Part shown: piece by piece, positions 54,583 through 64,000 of the stretch
How positions within the stretch are numbered: the stretch's first letter is position 1
Layout of the letters: each line of letters starts with the position of its first letter
IMG/VR virus record: IMGVR_UViG_3300025467_000014
Coordinates: 1 to 64,000 of that record
Direction: 5' to 3' (one strand)
Source: a virus
Length of the DNA stretch: 64,000 nt
Program-made: the position numbers and the translations under genes
The notes under the pieces: generated by a model
The model's database searches: none
Seen by the model: only the letters and a program-made list of their open reading frames with translations
What the model was told of the DNA's origin: nothing

Positions 54583-57500
54583 ATGGCAATTAATAATACA
54601 TGCTTTACAATTAAAGGCAGTTCTAATACTACAGGACAAATTTTATCAGGTGGAGTTGATTTAGCTACATTATTTGCTTTATCTGCTAATTCAACATATT
54701 GTTATGCAGGTACACCAACAAATAATAGTATTTTACCTATCTATGGGTCTAATACAATAAATTCTAATACAACTTGTGCTAGTATAGCTGGTGGTACTAG
54801 TAATATTATTGGTCCTAACGGAAATGGTGCTTTTATTGGTGGTGGTACTCTTAATAATGTAATTAGTGGATGTGCAGTTGTAGCTGGAGGTTGTAAGAAT
54901 TGTGCTAATGGAGTACTTGCATTTGTCGGTGCTGGTTATAATAACTGTGCATTAAGTCAAAATACTGTTAATGTTGGTGGTAATACAAATAGTGTGTACG
55001 GTACTGCCGCATTTAACGGTGGCGGTCAAAGCAATGTTGTTAACGGTAATTGGTCTGTAAATGTTGGTGGTTATAATAATACATTATCAGCTGCAGCATG
55101 TTCATTTATTGGTGGTGGTCAAAATAATTGTATTCAAAATGCCTTAAATAGTGCAATTCTCGGTGGATGTAAAAATTATACATGTGCTAATAATACTTTT
55201 ATTCTTGGAACTAACTTAAGTGCATCTGTAGTTAATTACACATACGTTAACAATCTTAGTACACAAAGCGGTAATGGAACAATTTGTGGTACTTTTTATG
55301 GTGATGGTTCAAATATCACAAATTTACCTGCAGCAATTTATCAACAAGGTCCAGGTGCATCTTCAATTCAACCTTTATCAGGTAGTAACACTGCTTCAGG
55401 ATCTGGTTCTAATATTGGAGGTGGTGGTAGTAACTGTTTATGTGCAAATGCTTGTTATAGTCATATAGGAGGCGGTTTATCTAATACTAATGATAGTTGC
55501 CTTGGTGTTATTGGTGGTGGCTCTAATAACTGTATATTAGTATCATATAGTTCTATTATTGGTGGTGGTAGTGGTAATAAGATTGGAAGTGGATTTTATA
55601 GTGCTATTGTTGGTGGTTCTCAAAATTATACTGGCGGTCAAGGTAATTTTATCGGTGGTGGTGCTAGTAATTGTAATTGCGGCGTTGGAGGTTGTAACGT
55701 CATTGTTGGTGGTGCTAGTAATTGTATTTATAATACAGTTTCACAAAGTGTAATTGTTGGTGGTAATAGTAATTCTCTTTCAGCAGGTAATGGTTATTAT
55801 AACTTTATCGGCAGTGGAACTACTAACTGTATTATTTGTAATACAAGTAATACATCAATTATCGGTGGCAGACAAAATACAGCATCTGCTTGTTATTCTG
55901 TAATTCTTAATGGTTATAATAACATTAACTGTACAACTGGTCAATACAATATTATTGGCGGTTGTAATAATAATGATCAAGGTTATAGTTGTGTTGTTAT
56001 TCTTGGTAATGGTCTTAATGCATCAAAAAGTAATTTTACATATGTAAACAACCTTAGTACACCAGGTAGTATCTTAACTCAGACTCTTACTGCTGGTAGT
56101 ACGCTTACAACTGTTCCAGCTAACTTACCTTTTAATTTTGCTCCTATTACAAACGTAGCTGCAGCTTCTGGCTCTGTATTTTATTCAGTAACAAATTTAG
56201 CAGCTGGATTGAGTTCAAGTTCTGATCTCGCAGCTTATAATGATCAGGGTAATTATATTGACTTAGGTATTAATAGTTCAAAGTATAATGGTAATTTATA
56301 CACTCCTAAGTTTAATATTGTTGGACCACAGGATTCATATTTTTATAATACATCAGCTAACTTAGCAATTGGAACTTCAACCGCTGGTGATGTATTATTC
56401 TTTACTGGTGGTACACTTTCAGGAACCGCAGCTGTAGGCAGTGGTAATGAAAGACTACGTATTAACTCAGGTGGTTGTACGATTGTTCAAAATATTAGTG
56501 CTATTTGTGGTACTATTGATAATACAATAATAGGAAATACTATACCTGCTGCAGGTTGTTTTACAAATTTATCAGGCGGTACGATATGTGCTACAACAGG
56601 TTTTTATGGTAATGGTGCTAACATAACCAATATAACTGCAGCAAACGGTTGGTGCTATTATCAATGTTGTTTAAATAGTAATTTAACCTATAATTTAATT
56701 GGTGGTGGTAATAATGGTATTTGTAGTGTTCGTAATGGTCAAGGTGGTCCGTTTGCTGATTATAATAGATGCAATACTATTATAAATGGTAGTAATAACA
56801 ATATAAATTCAGCTTCAAACTATATTTGTTATAACTTTATTGCTGGTGGTCAAAATAACTATACAGGTCAATGTAATACATTTATTCTTGGTAGTGGATT
56901 GAGTGCAACTCAGAATAATTATACATACGTTAATAATATTAGTTCACAAGGTGCCGTTTGTGGTGCATCAGTTTGTGGTTCAACATCTGTTTGTGGTGGT
57001 GCATTATGTTCTACAGGTAATATAAACGCCTCCTCTTGTATTGTAGCAAGTAATTGTGTACAGGGTGGTACCTTAATTTCAACCGGTAATATTACTACAA
57101 CTTCAGGTAACATTTGTACCTCTTCAGGTAACATTTGTACATCTTCAGGTAATATTAATACTATAACTGGTACTGTTAGTGGTGCATCAGTTTGTTCTAA
57201 TTTAGTATGTTCAACAAATAATATATACACTACTAATTGTATACAAGGTAGTACAGTATGTGGTACATCGGCAATTTGTGGTGGTGCTGGTTATTTCTCT
57301 ACAGTTAATACAACAGGTAATGTCGCAATTGGTGGTAGTTTAACTGTAGCTGGTTCTTCATATCAAACAAATGCTCAATCATTAATCGTAGGTGATCCAA
57401 TCATCTATATGGGTCTTGATAATACAACCGATCTTTATGATATCGGTGTAATGGGTTTCTATAATGCTCTGTCGGCATTAAGCGCTTCAGGATTACCTTA

Positions 57501-58167
57501 TGGTGGTCTTGCTTCTGGTCTTCTACGATCACGTAGTTTATCGGGTCAAGGTATCAATAATGGCGATGTATGGACACTCTTTAATGCTCTATCAGTAACA
57601 GCGAGTGTTCTTTCAGCAGTTAACGTTCCTATATCAAATGCAACAATCAGTACACTTGTTGCAAATACTAGTGGTATTGTATATGGCAATACAGGTAGTA
57701 AATTTAACGGTACAACCACGTTTAATACTGCAACTGTAACCGGTAATCTTAGTTCTGGTAATACATGGATTAGTGGAACTTCACCAGTTCAAACACTTGT
57801 CAATACAGGTGCAAGTCCTAGTACATACGTACAGAATCAATTATTTACAATAACAGCAGCAGGTGGTTCTTATATTACATTACCAACATTTAGTTTAGCC
57901 GGGTTAGGTGCACCGGGTACAATAAAGTTTCTTACACGAGGCAAACAAGCATCTACAAATTATACAATTGCTTTTGAAATGCTTGCTCACTATGATGATG
58001 CTAGTACAAATTGGAACTATACGGTTACAAATTTTGTTGATCCTAATAACCAATTAAACGTTGTATCCCTTTCGGCAGGTTCCGCTATTGATTTATATTT
58101 AAATTTTAGTAATTCTAATTCAAATAACTGGACTATTAATAGTTACGGAACAGCAATTAGTGATTAA
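54583..58167 (+). CDS. Cys-rich YadA-head-like fibre with three roll-neck cycles
   Basis: A 1194-residue protein. Two long beta-rolls (about 60-205 and 265-465) and a shorter third one (about 700-760) each end in the neck motif FILG...NYTYVNN. Residues about 500-625 contain the YNDQGNYIDLGINSSKYNGN module shared with the gene at 59468. Near 835-860 there is a 7-residue tandem repeat (GNICTSS). The C-terminal 300 residues (IIYMGLDNTTDLYDIGVMGF...) form the conserved tip domain. Many Cys fall in the roll units. Confidence 0.7.
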   Translation: MAINNTCFTIKGSSNTTGQILSGGVDLATLFALSANSTYCYAGTPTNNSILPIYGSNTINSNTTCASIAGGTSNIIGPNGNGAFIGGGTLNNVISGCAVVAGGCKNCANGVLAFVGAGYNNCALSQNTVNVGGNTNSVYGTAAFNGGGQSNVVNGNWSVNVGGYNNTLSAAACSFIGGGQNNCIQNALNSAILGGCKNYTCANNTFILGTNLSASVVNYTYVNNLSTQSGNGTICGTFYGDGSNITNLPAAIYQQGPGASSIQPLSGSNTASGSGSNIGGGGSNCLCANACYSHIGGGLSNTNDSCLGVIGGGSNNCILVSYSSIIGGGSGNKIGSGFYSAIVGGSQNYTGGQGNFIGGGASNCNCGVGGCNVIVGGASNCIYNTVSQSVIVGGNSNSLSAGNGYYNFIGSGTTNCIICNTSNTSIIGGRQNTASACYSVILNGYNNINCTTGQYNIIGGCNNNDQGYSCVVILGNGLNASKSNFTYVNNLSTPGSILTQTLTAGSTLTTVPANLPFNFAPITNVAAASGSVFYSVTNLAAGLSSSSDLAAYNDQGNYIDLGINSSKYNGNLYTPKFNIVGPQDSYFYNTSANLAIGTSTAGDVLFFTGGTLSGTAAVGSGNERLRINSGGCTIVQNISAICGTIDNTIIGNTIPAAGCFTNLSGGTICATTGFYGNGANITNITAANGWCYYQCCLNSNLTYNLIGGGNNGICSVRNGQGGPFADYNRCNTIINGSNNNINSASNYICYNFIAGGQNNYTGQCNTFILGSGLSATQNNYTYVNNISSQGAVCGASVCGSTSVCGGALCSTGNINASSCIVASNCVQGGTLISTGNITTTSGNICTSSGNICTSSGNINTITGTVSGASVCSNLVCSTNNIYTTNCIQGSTVCGTSAICGGAGYFSTVNTTGNVAIGGSLTVAGSSYQTNAQSLIVGDPIIYMGLDNTTDLYDIGVMGFYNALSALSASGLPYGGLASGLLRSRSLSGQGINNGDVWTLFNALSVTASVLSAVNVPISNATISTLVANTSGIVYGNTGSKFNGTTTFNTATVTGNLSSGNTWISGTSPVQTLVNTGASPSTYVQNQLFTITAAGGSYITLPTFSLAGLGAPGTIKFLTRGKQASTNYTIAFEMLAHYDDASTNWNYTVTNFVDPNNQLNVVSLSAGSAIDLYLNFSNSNSNNWTINSYGTAISD
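57096..57160 (+). repeat. 21-bp tandem repeat coding TSSGNIC units
   Basis: Three near-identical copies of a 21-bp unit (ttcaggtaacatttgtac with small changes) in frame. It is a likely slippage site that changes fibre length by 7 residues per copy. Confidence 0.65.
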
Positions 58168-58195
58168 TTTTTAGATAGATAAATTTAATGCAACA

Positions 58196-58203
58196 GTTAA
58201 ATA
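58196..58203 (+). promoter_or_regulatory. Late promoter box GTTAAATA
   Basis: Plus-strand late box 7 nt before the ATG at 58211. Confidence 0.45.
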
Positions 58204-58210
58204 TGTGTAG

Positions 58211-58546
58211 ATGAGTATTATACCTACACCATTTAAAGTTACTACAAGTGCCGTTGTTTCAGGTAACTTAACGGTATATGGCACGATATCTGCTTCGACA
58301 GCTGTTTATGCAAATGGTGTATTATTAGGAAGTGGTAGTAGTACAGGGGGATTATATCTGCCATTAAGTGGCGGTCAATTGACCGGTCCGGTAACTTCAT
58401 TATCATCTCTATCTGCTCAAGGTACACTTACTGGTCTTAATATTGCTACAAATAATCAAATACAATTTTTGACTGGAGGCAATTTTGTTAAAGCTTATCA
58501 ATTTTATAATTCTACAACAAACAGTATAGATACTGTTTTTAACTAA
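58211..58546 (+). CDS. Short fibre-related protein
   Basis: A 111-residue protein with SGNLTVYGTISAS and the tag STAVYANGVLLGSG at about 33-46, found almost unchanged in the fibre at 59468. It resembles an excised N-terminal fibre module and could be a short fibre or a duplication remnant. It ends 1 nt before the LamG gene. Confidence 0.55.
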   Translation: MSIIPTPFKVTTSAVVSGNLTVYGTISASTAVYANGVLLGSGSSTGGLYLPLSGGQLTGPVTSLSSLSAQGTLTGLNIATNNQIQFLTGGNFVKAYQFYNSTTNSIDTVFN

Positions 58547-58547
58547 A

Positions 58548-59441
58548 ATGGCAACAACAGTCGCAAGATTATCATCTAACGGTGTATATTTTACTAATAC
58601 ATATTTTGATGAAATAGCGTATACGAATAATAAAATCTCTACTACAGCTATGTATAGTGGAGGGTTTGATGAGGTTGCTATTAAAGGAGGTAGTGTAGCT
58701 AAAAGAGAAACATCCGATGGCCGGGTTCTTGTATCTGGATACTTTGATGAAATAACTGGTATAGCTAACGTAATAACAAGTGGTTTAATACTCTTTTTAG
58801 ATGCCGGTAATCCTGCTAGCTATCCAGGTGCAGGTAGTACATGGACGGATTTATCTATTTATGGAAATAGCGCTACTCTGGTTAATAGTCCGACTTTCAG
58901 TACAACTAATGGAGGTATTATAAATCTTAACGGTAGTAACCAATATACAGTATCAAATAATCTTGTTTCGCAATTAGGTGCATCATCATCAATATCTGAA
59001 TTTATATGGGTACGTCCAACGGCTCAAGGTCAAATTGTTGTAGAGCTTGGATCAACAACACCTAGCAGTGGATGGCATGATTCGAATATAGAAATTAATT
59101 CATCAGGAGCTATAAGCATGTCTATATGGCAAGGAAGTTTAAATAATAGAGTTACAACATCAAACTTATCATTTAATAACTGGTATTATGTTGGATTTAC
59201 TTATGATGGAGCTACACTGACTGGTTACTTAAACGGTACTGCTATCGGAACAACAACATTCAGTAGACAGGTTAATGGATCTAACTACTATTATGCTATT
59301 GGACCTGCTGATAGCACAAATATGGGAACAAATGCTTACTTAACAGGCTCTGTCGCTGTATTTCAAATGTATAATAGAGCTATACAGGCAGGTGAAGTTT
59401 CACAAAATTTTAATGCTCAAAGAAACAGATTTGGTATTTAA
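58548..59441 (+). CDS. LamG/concanavalin-like fibre protein
   Basis: A 297-residue protein with an N-terminal attachment segment of about 75 residues (MATTVARLSSNGVYFTNTYF, FDEIA/FDEVA/FDEIT repeats) and a C-terminal LamG-type lectin domain (about 80-290: LDAGNPASYPGAGSTWTDLS, NNWYYVGFTYDGATLTGYLN). Phages often display this domain to bind sugars. A close relative of the domain is inside the fibre at 34635. Confidence 0.7.
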   Translation: MATTVARLSSNGVYFTNTYFDEIAYTNNKISTTAMYSGGFDEVAIKGGSVAKRETSDGRVLVSGYFDEITGIANVITSGLILFLDAGNPASYPGAGSTWTDLSIYGNSATLVNSPTFSTTNGGIINLNGSNQYTVSNNLVSQLGASSSISEFIWVRPTAQGQIVVELGSTTPSSGWHDSNIEINSSGAISMSIWQGSLNNRVTTSNLSFNNWYYVGFTYDGATLTGYLNGTAIGTTTFSRQVNGSNYYYAIGPADSTNMGTNAYLTGSVAVFQMYNRAIQAGEVSQNFNAQRNRFGI

Positions 59442-59450
59442 AGAATATTA

Positions 59451-59458
59451 GATAAATA
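59451..59458 (+). promoter_or_regulatory. Late promoter box GATAAATA
   Basis: Plus-strand late box 9 nt before the ATG at 59468. Confidence 0.5.
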
Positions 59459-59467
59459 TAAAAGACC

Positions 59468-62400
59468 ATGGCAAAATTATTAGGAGGAACGACAGTTTAT
59501 GGATTACTAAGTACTACCGGTACTGTGTATGCCTCTGCTGCACAAATAGGCTCTACCACACCTATTGCCGCTCTTAATATATCGCCCTTAACAATTACAG
59601 CAGCAGCTTCTGGCTCTGTATTCAATCAAATACAAAATACGGTTGCCGGGGTGAGCGCGAGTACTGACGTAGCTCTTTATAATGATTTATTAACAAACTA
59701 TGTAGACATAGGTATTAATAGTTCAAAATATAATGGTAATATATATTTTCCAGCATTCAATATAATTGGACCAAATGATTCGTATTTCTTTGCTACAACT
59801 GGTAATATAAGTGTCGGTAATACAGGATCAACAGGAGATTTAATATTTCATACAGGTGGTTCATTAAGTGGTACATCTGGTAATAGTGGTAATGAAAGAA
59901 TGCGTATTGTTAACGTTAATACTGCAACTAATGGTGGATTTGTTGGTATTAATACTTCAACACCTAACCAGCAATTAACTGTAGCTGGTACCATTTCAGC
60001 ATCTACGGCTGTTTATGCAAATGGTGTATTATTAGGAAGTGGTGGTGGTACAATAGATACAGGAGTCAGAGCAATAACTGGTAATTGGCAAAATACCTAT
60101 ACAACAGTTAGCTCATTTAGTGCTAACTGGAATAATTCTTATTCAACGTTAACTGCTAATTCAGCGTTTTGGTCTAATGTTTATACAACAGTATGTGCTT
60201 ATAGTGCTAACTGGAGTAGTGCTTATACAAATTTGACCGCTAATTCAGCTACTTGGCAAAATACCTATACAACTGTTAGTTCTAATAGTGCTAATTGGCA
60301 AAACACTTATACAACATTATCAACTAATAGTGGTACTTGGGTAACATATAGTAATTTAAATACAGGTTCATTTGTAAAATATACAGATATTAATACTGTA
60401 TCTGGTACATGGAATAATGCTTATACAACGTTAACTGCTAATTCAGCTTATTGGTCAAACGCTTATACAACAGTATGTGCTTATAGTGCAGGTTGGGGCT
60501 CTAGCGGTAGTACAGTAGATACAGGCGTAAGAGCGCTTACAGGTAATTGGCAAAATACCTACACAACAGTATCTGCTAATTCAGCTAAATGGTCATCTGC
60601 CTATACTCTTCTCAATACTTCAACAGCTACTACTTTTAGGGTTAATAATTTAAGTGCTGATGGTAATATATGTGCACCTTATTTTTATGGTGGTTATTTT
60701 AGTGGCGATGGTTCTGGATTAACAAATATACAACCACAAGGTCCATATTATTGTAATGTTGTTAATCATAATATATGTACATTAGATAATAATTTTGCTA
60801 CCGGTGGATATTCCGCTATATTAGGTGGTTGTAATAATAATACATCTGCAGGTTGCTCTACTATTTTAGGTGGTACATTTAATAATGTTACTAGTGGATA
60901 TTCTACAATTCTAGGTGGTAATCATAATACGATATTATCAGGCGGTTATAATACAATTGTTAGTGGTTTGAGTAACGTAGTTTCAGGTCCTTATTCAAGT
61001 ATTGTTAGTGGGTTGAGTAACGTAGTTTTAGGGCCCTATTCAAGCGTTATTAATGGTATATGCAACGCTATCTATACATCTAATAATACTAACAGTACTT
61101 ATAATACTATTATTAATGGCTGTCAGAATAATATTTGTGTAGTTGGTGACTCGACCGCTTATATTTCATTTGCTAAAATGGCAGGATTTAAAAATACAAT
61201 TTTATTGAAAAATAATACTGTTAATCCGGTATTACCGGTTAGAATTAATGATGCGAACATCGACGGTATTAATAATTGTGTCAAACAGTGCGGTGATTCT
61301 AGCTTTATTGATACTGTATCTATTAGAGGTTGTTCAAATTTTATAACGTTATCAGCATGTTGTGCTTCTTTGTATGATAGTCATATCATTGGTAGTGCTT
61401 ATAGCGGTACAACAAATTCAGCGTATTATAGTAACATTTGTGATTCAAATATTATTGGTAGTAATGGTAGTGGTATACACTTATTGACACCGTGCTCCAA
61501 TATTCAAGATTCAAATATTATTGGAAGTCGAAGCAGCAATATTTGTCAAGGTTTAACAAATAGTGGTCAATATGGGTCAATTACCGGAACCAGTATTTTA
61601 GGAGGTTTTTTTAATACAGTTGTTACCGATGGTGGCGGTGCTGTAAACTTTACAGCGATAATTACAGGACAAGTTAATAATATTACTAATTCTGGATATA
61701 ATTCAGTTGTAAATGCATCGACTGTAACCGGCTTTGGAAACAACATTACCATATCCGGGCAATATGCAAATGTTTCGCAGGTATATGCGACCGGTGCGTA
61801 TAATTTATTAAAAACATGCTGCGATAGAACTAATATCTCTTACGCTACAATAAATGGTTGTAATAACTGTATTAACGCAATAAATTGTTGTGCCGCTATA
61901 TGCTATAGCACCATTACAAATGGTAATAATAATACTATTACTAATAGTGGTTATTATAACTATAATGGTAATAACTATACCTTTATTAATAATGGGTGTA
62001 ACAATTTAATTTGTACGCAAACATATGGGTGTTTAGATAGTGTTGGTATAGCTAGTGGTTGTTTGAATAACATTACGGCGAGTGGTTATTGTCAAGTAAG
62101 TCATTTAGCACACTGCGGTCTTATTAAAAATGCTACTATAGCTAATGGTAATAATAATAGGTTATTTTCATGTGGCTGTTGTGTTAACGCTACCCTTTCT
62201 GGTGCTTTTGTTACTGGTACAAATAACGCAATATGTAATACTGCTAGTTGTTATTATGCTTCTAATATCTATGATGTTACTTTATTAGGCGGTCAATCCA
62301 ATTGTATTTCATCTTTAGGTGGAGGCTCCGGTACCGGGGTATCTCAAGTTTGTTATTCATCAATATTTGGTGGTACCAATAACTGTATCATTACAACTGC

Positions 62401-63904
62401 TGGAGCTCAAGTCTGTTATTCAGCCATTTTAGGTGGATGCAATAATACCTTAAATAGACCAGGCAACTTCTTAACAAATGTGTTTGTTATAGGTTCAAAT
62501 ATAAACCCAACTACATCGAATTACACATATGTTAATAATTTAAGCGTTGCTGGTCAGGCATATGCAAATGGCGTATTATTAGGAAGCGGTGGAGGTAGTA
62601 ACGTATCAGGATTAACTGGAAACTGGCAAAATACATATACTACAGTATCAGCTAATTCAGCTAATTGGACAAGCGCGTATACTCTTCTCAATACCACGAC
62701 AGCTACTACGTTTAATGTTAACGTCTTGAGTGCAAAGAGCGCTTTCTTAGGTACAACGTCAGTAATAGCAGCTTTAAATTCCGCTCCCTTAACAATAACA
62801 AGTGCAGCTAGTGGTTCGGTCTTTAATGCTATACAAAATACGTTTGCCGGTGTTAGTGCAAGTACAGACGTTTCTCTATACAATGACGATAGTATTAACT
62901 ACCTTGATTTAGGTATAGCGAGTACAAAGTATAATGGTAATCTTTACAGTCCAGTGTTTAATGTTGTAAGGGGCGGTGATTCATATGCATACGCTACAAG
63001 TGGTAACTTCGTATTAGGTGCAGCTAATGCAAATGGTAACTTAACGTTCTTCACTGGTGGTACTCTAAGCGGTGCTGCTGGTAATGAGAGAATGAGAATC
63101 ACTAATACCGGTTTTGTTGGTGTCAGTACATTATCTCCTAATCAAGCTCTAACTGTTGTTGGCAATATTAGTGCAACCGGTAATACAATCCATGCTGGGT
63201 CATGGAATAATAGTGTATATACAGGGGTCAGTGGTGATGGTGTTATTATTGATTACCTTCAAGGCTCTCCTGGTTTAGGTAGAATTAGTGTTGGTAATGG
63301 AACAGGAGCTGACTCATTAGCTTTTTATAATAACGGACCCGGTCAGTCAACACCGACAGCTACAATGTATCTGTCAACTAATGGATTTGTTGGTATCGGT
63401 ACAACAACACCTAATACTAATTTAACAGTTAATGGTAGTATAAGTGCTGCGCAGGTCTATGCTAATTTAAATGGAGGAAATGCAACAACAGTAGGCTTTG
63501 GAACAACAGCATTAAATGGATTTAATTTTAAAGGTGCTTTCGGATCATCGACAGGTGTTCTATTCACTGTACCTGCTGGTAAGATATTTTTCCCAGATTC
63601 AATAGTCTATATTATAGATACAAAGACTGGTGGAACAGGAATTGGTGACACGATGACAGTAATGCGTGTATATTGGGCTGATGGAACAACACAAGTTTCT
63701 AATCAATACGCACCTCCTGTTCTAACAGGACAAGTTAATGCAGGTGATTACTTTAGAGGTTCCTTAGTTATATCTGCCGCATCAAAGAGCTATGTACCAG
63801 GAGGAACAAGTGTAATAGCTAAGATTGATGCTGCTTATGTTAATGGCGGTACACCAACAACAACTCTATCTGGTAGAGTGTTTATTACAGGTACATTAAT
63901 TTAA
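59468..63904 (+). CDS. Giant modular Cys-rich fibre (1478 aa)
   Basis: Longest gene in the window. Order: an attachment module; a GINSSKYNGN module (about 35-155) with NERMRI and GFVGINTSTPNQQLTVAG; the VYANGVLLGSG tag; about a dozen W-repeats (about 200-395); a Cys-rich YadA-head-like roll (about 425-1000); the FVIGSN...NYTYVNNLS neck; a second VYANGVLLGSG-like tag; more W-repeats; a second GINSSKYNGN-like module; and a beta-rich tip (about 1260-1478, FKGAFGSSTGVLFTVPAGKI). Internal duplication of the whole head-neck-stalk set is evident. Confidence 0.7.
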   Translation: MAKLLGGTTVYGLLSTTGTVYASAAQIGSTTPIAALNISPLTITAAASGSVFNQIQNTVAGVSASTDVALYNDLLTNYVDIGINSSKYNGNIYFPAFNIIGPNDSYFFATTGNISVGNTGSTGDLIFHTGGSLSGTSGNSGNERMRIVNVNTATNGGFVGINTSTPNQQLTVAGTISASTAVYANGVLLGSGGGTIDTGVRAITGNWQNTYTTVSSFSANWNNSYSTLTANSAFWSNVYTTVCAYSANWSSAYTNLTANSATWQNTYTTVSSNSANWQNTYTTLSTNSGTWVTYSNLNTGSFVKYTDINTVSGTWNNAYTTLTANSAYWSNAYTTVCAYSAGWGSSGSTVDTGVRALTGNWQNTYTTVSANSAKWSSAYTLLNTSTATTFRVNNLSADGNICAPYFYGGYFSGDGSGLTNIQPQGPYYCNVVNHNICTLDNNFATGGYSAILGGCNNNTSAGCSTILGGTFNNVTSGYSTILGGNHNTILSGGYNTIVSGLSNVVSGPYSSIVSGLSNVVLGPYSSVINGICNAIYTSNNTNSTYNTIINGCQNNICVVGDSTAYISFAKMAGFKNTILLKNNTVNPVLPVRINDANIDGINNCVKQCGDSSFIDTVSIRGCSNFITLSACCASLYDSHIIGSAYSGTTNSAYYSNICDSNIIGSNGSGIHLLTPCSNIQDSNIIGSRSSNICQGLTNSGQYGSITGTSILGGFFNTVVTDGGGAVNFTAIITGQVNNITNSGYNSVVNASTVTGFGNNITISGQYANVSQVYATGAYNLLKTCCDRTNISYATINGCNNCINAINCCAAICYSTITNGNNNTITNSGYYNYNGNNYTFINNGCNNLICTQTYGCLDSVGIASGCLNNITASGYCQVSHLAHCGLIKNATIANGNNNRLFSCGCCVNATLSGAFVTGTNNAICNTASCYYASNIYDVTLLGGQSNCISSLGGGSGTGVSQVCYSSIFGGTNNCIITTAGAQVCYSAILGGCNNTLNRPGNFLTNVFVIGSNINPTTSNYTYVNNLSVAGQAYANGVLLGSGGGSNVSGLTGNWQNTYTTVSANSANWTSAYTLLNTTTATTFNVNVLSAKSAFLGTTSVIAALNSAPLTITSAASGSVFNAIQNTFAGVSASTDVSLYNDDSINYLDLGIASTKYNGNLYSPVFNVVRGGDSYAYATSGNFVLGAANANGNLTFFTGGTLSGAAGNERMRITNTGFVGVSTLSPNQALTVVGNISATGNTIHAGSWNNSVYTGVSGDGVIIDYLQGSPGLGRISVGNGTGADSLAFYNNGPGQSTPTATMYLSTNGFVGIGTTTPNTNLTVNGSISAAQVYANLNGGNATTVGFGTTALNGFNFKGAFGSSTGVLFTVPAGKIFFPDSIVYIIDTKTGGTGIGDTMTVMRVYWADGTTQVSNQYAPPVLTGQVNAGDYFRGSLVISAASKSYVPGGTSVIAKIDAAYVNGGTPTTTLSGRVFITGTLI
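60957..61045 (+). repeat. Near-identical 42-bp tandem copies in the fibre roll
   Basis: Two adjacent 42-bp units coding IVSGLSNVVSGPYSS and IVSGLSNVVLGPYSS differ at only a few bases, so this duplication is recent. It shows that the roll grows by whole 14-residue turns. Confidence 0.65.
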
Positions 63905-63937
63905 AAATACATAATTAATAGTTAGTAAGCAGTTTGA

Positions 63938-63945
63938 CATAAATA
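63938..63945 (+). promoter_or_regulatory. Late promoter box CATAAATA
   Basis: Plus-strand late box 7 nt before the ATG at 63953. Confidence 0.5.
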
Positions 63946-63952
63946 TTAATAC

Positions 63953-64000
63953 ATGTCAAACCTTAGAATTTCTGAATTAGCTATATGTAATAATCCAGCA
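63953..64000 (+). CDS. Partial fibre gene at the right edge
   Basis: Sixteen codons are visible: MSNLRISELAICNNPA. The start matches the fibre at 52124 (MSNLRITDLPVVKT), so the fibre array continues beyond the window. Confidence 0.65.
   Translation, partial: MSNLRISELAICNNPA

Noticed and set aside
56919-57230. Minus-strand 103-residue frame in the fibre gene
   Set aside because: It arises from the repetitive coding strand of the fibre and has no start signals.

Overview
The window is an internal part of the genome of a large, AT-rich tailed bacteriophage (Caudoviricetes). The evidence is a lysis cassette, many tail-fibre and tail genes, 17 apparently complete tRNA genes plus a tRNA remnant and a phage tmRNA, three HNH endonucleases, a ribonucleotide reductase, a dCMP deaminase, and recurrent T4-type late-promoter boxes (consensus NNTAAATA). 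A Gram-negative host is inferred from the unimolecular-spanin candidate, the GT9-type glycosyltransferase and the Gram-negative style lysis set. The host genus cannot be named from the sequence.

Layout. 1-16,357 is mostly minus strand: a PD-(D/E)XK nuclease, small proteins, a lysis cassette (endolysin, small membrane proteins, u-spanin) and then adhesion and tail genes (two Mtd_N-like fibres, an NHL-like propeller, a 1232-aa LamG-bearing protein, a YadA-head-like repeat protein and an L-type lectin-like protein). At 16.36-16.41 kb two divergent late promoters mark a strand switch. 16.4-34.6 kb is mostly plus strand: small early-type genes with host-like promoters, a RadA-like ATPase, a HAD nucleotidase, tmRNA, tRNAs, a large structured non-coding RNA, a DUF932-like protein, class I RNR and dCMP deaminase. 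34.6-43.7 kb and 52.1-64 kb are two plus-strand arrays of long, modular, often cysteine-rich fibre proteins. Between them (43.7-52.1 kb) lie a sulfotransferase and glycosyltransferase pair on the minus strand, many small accessory genes, a histone H1/Hc1-like protein, a second tRNA cluster and a MoaD-like protein ending in Gly-Gly.

Regulation is the clearest system-level signal. An NNTAAATA box sits 5-6 nt before many ATG or GTG start codons, and exactly 5 nt before the mature 5' end of the tmRNA. By T4 late-promoter geometry transcription would begin at the first base of the start codon, so many late mRNAs should be leaderless. Several host-like -10 boxes are also placed 6-9 nt before the start codon.

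The candidates most worth following are: the putative leaderless late regulon; a structured RNA of about 520 nt with its own sigma70-type promoter and terminator, in a tRNA/tmRNA neighbourhood typical of GOLLD/ROOL RNAs; a tmRNA with a 34-codon tag; a family of proteins (including two metal-dependent hydrolases) that share a T4-capsid-targeting-like N-terminus; and a large set of recombining, cysteine-rich fibre modules.
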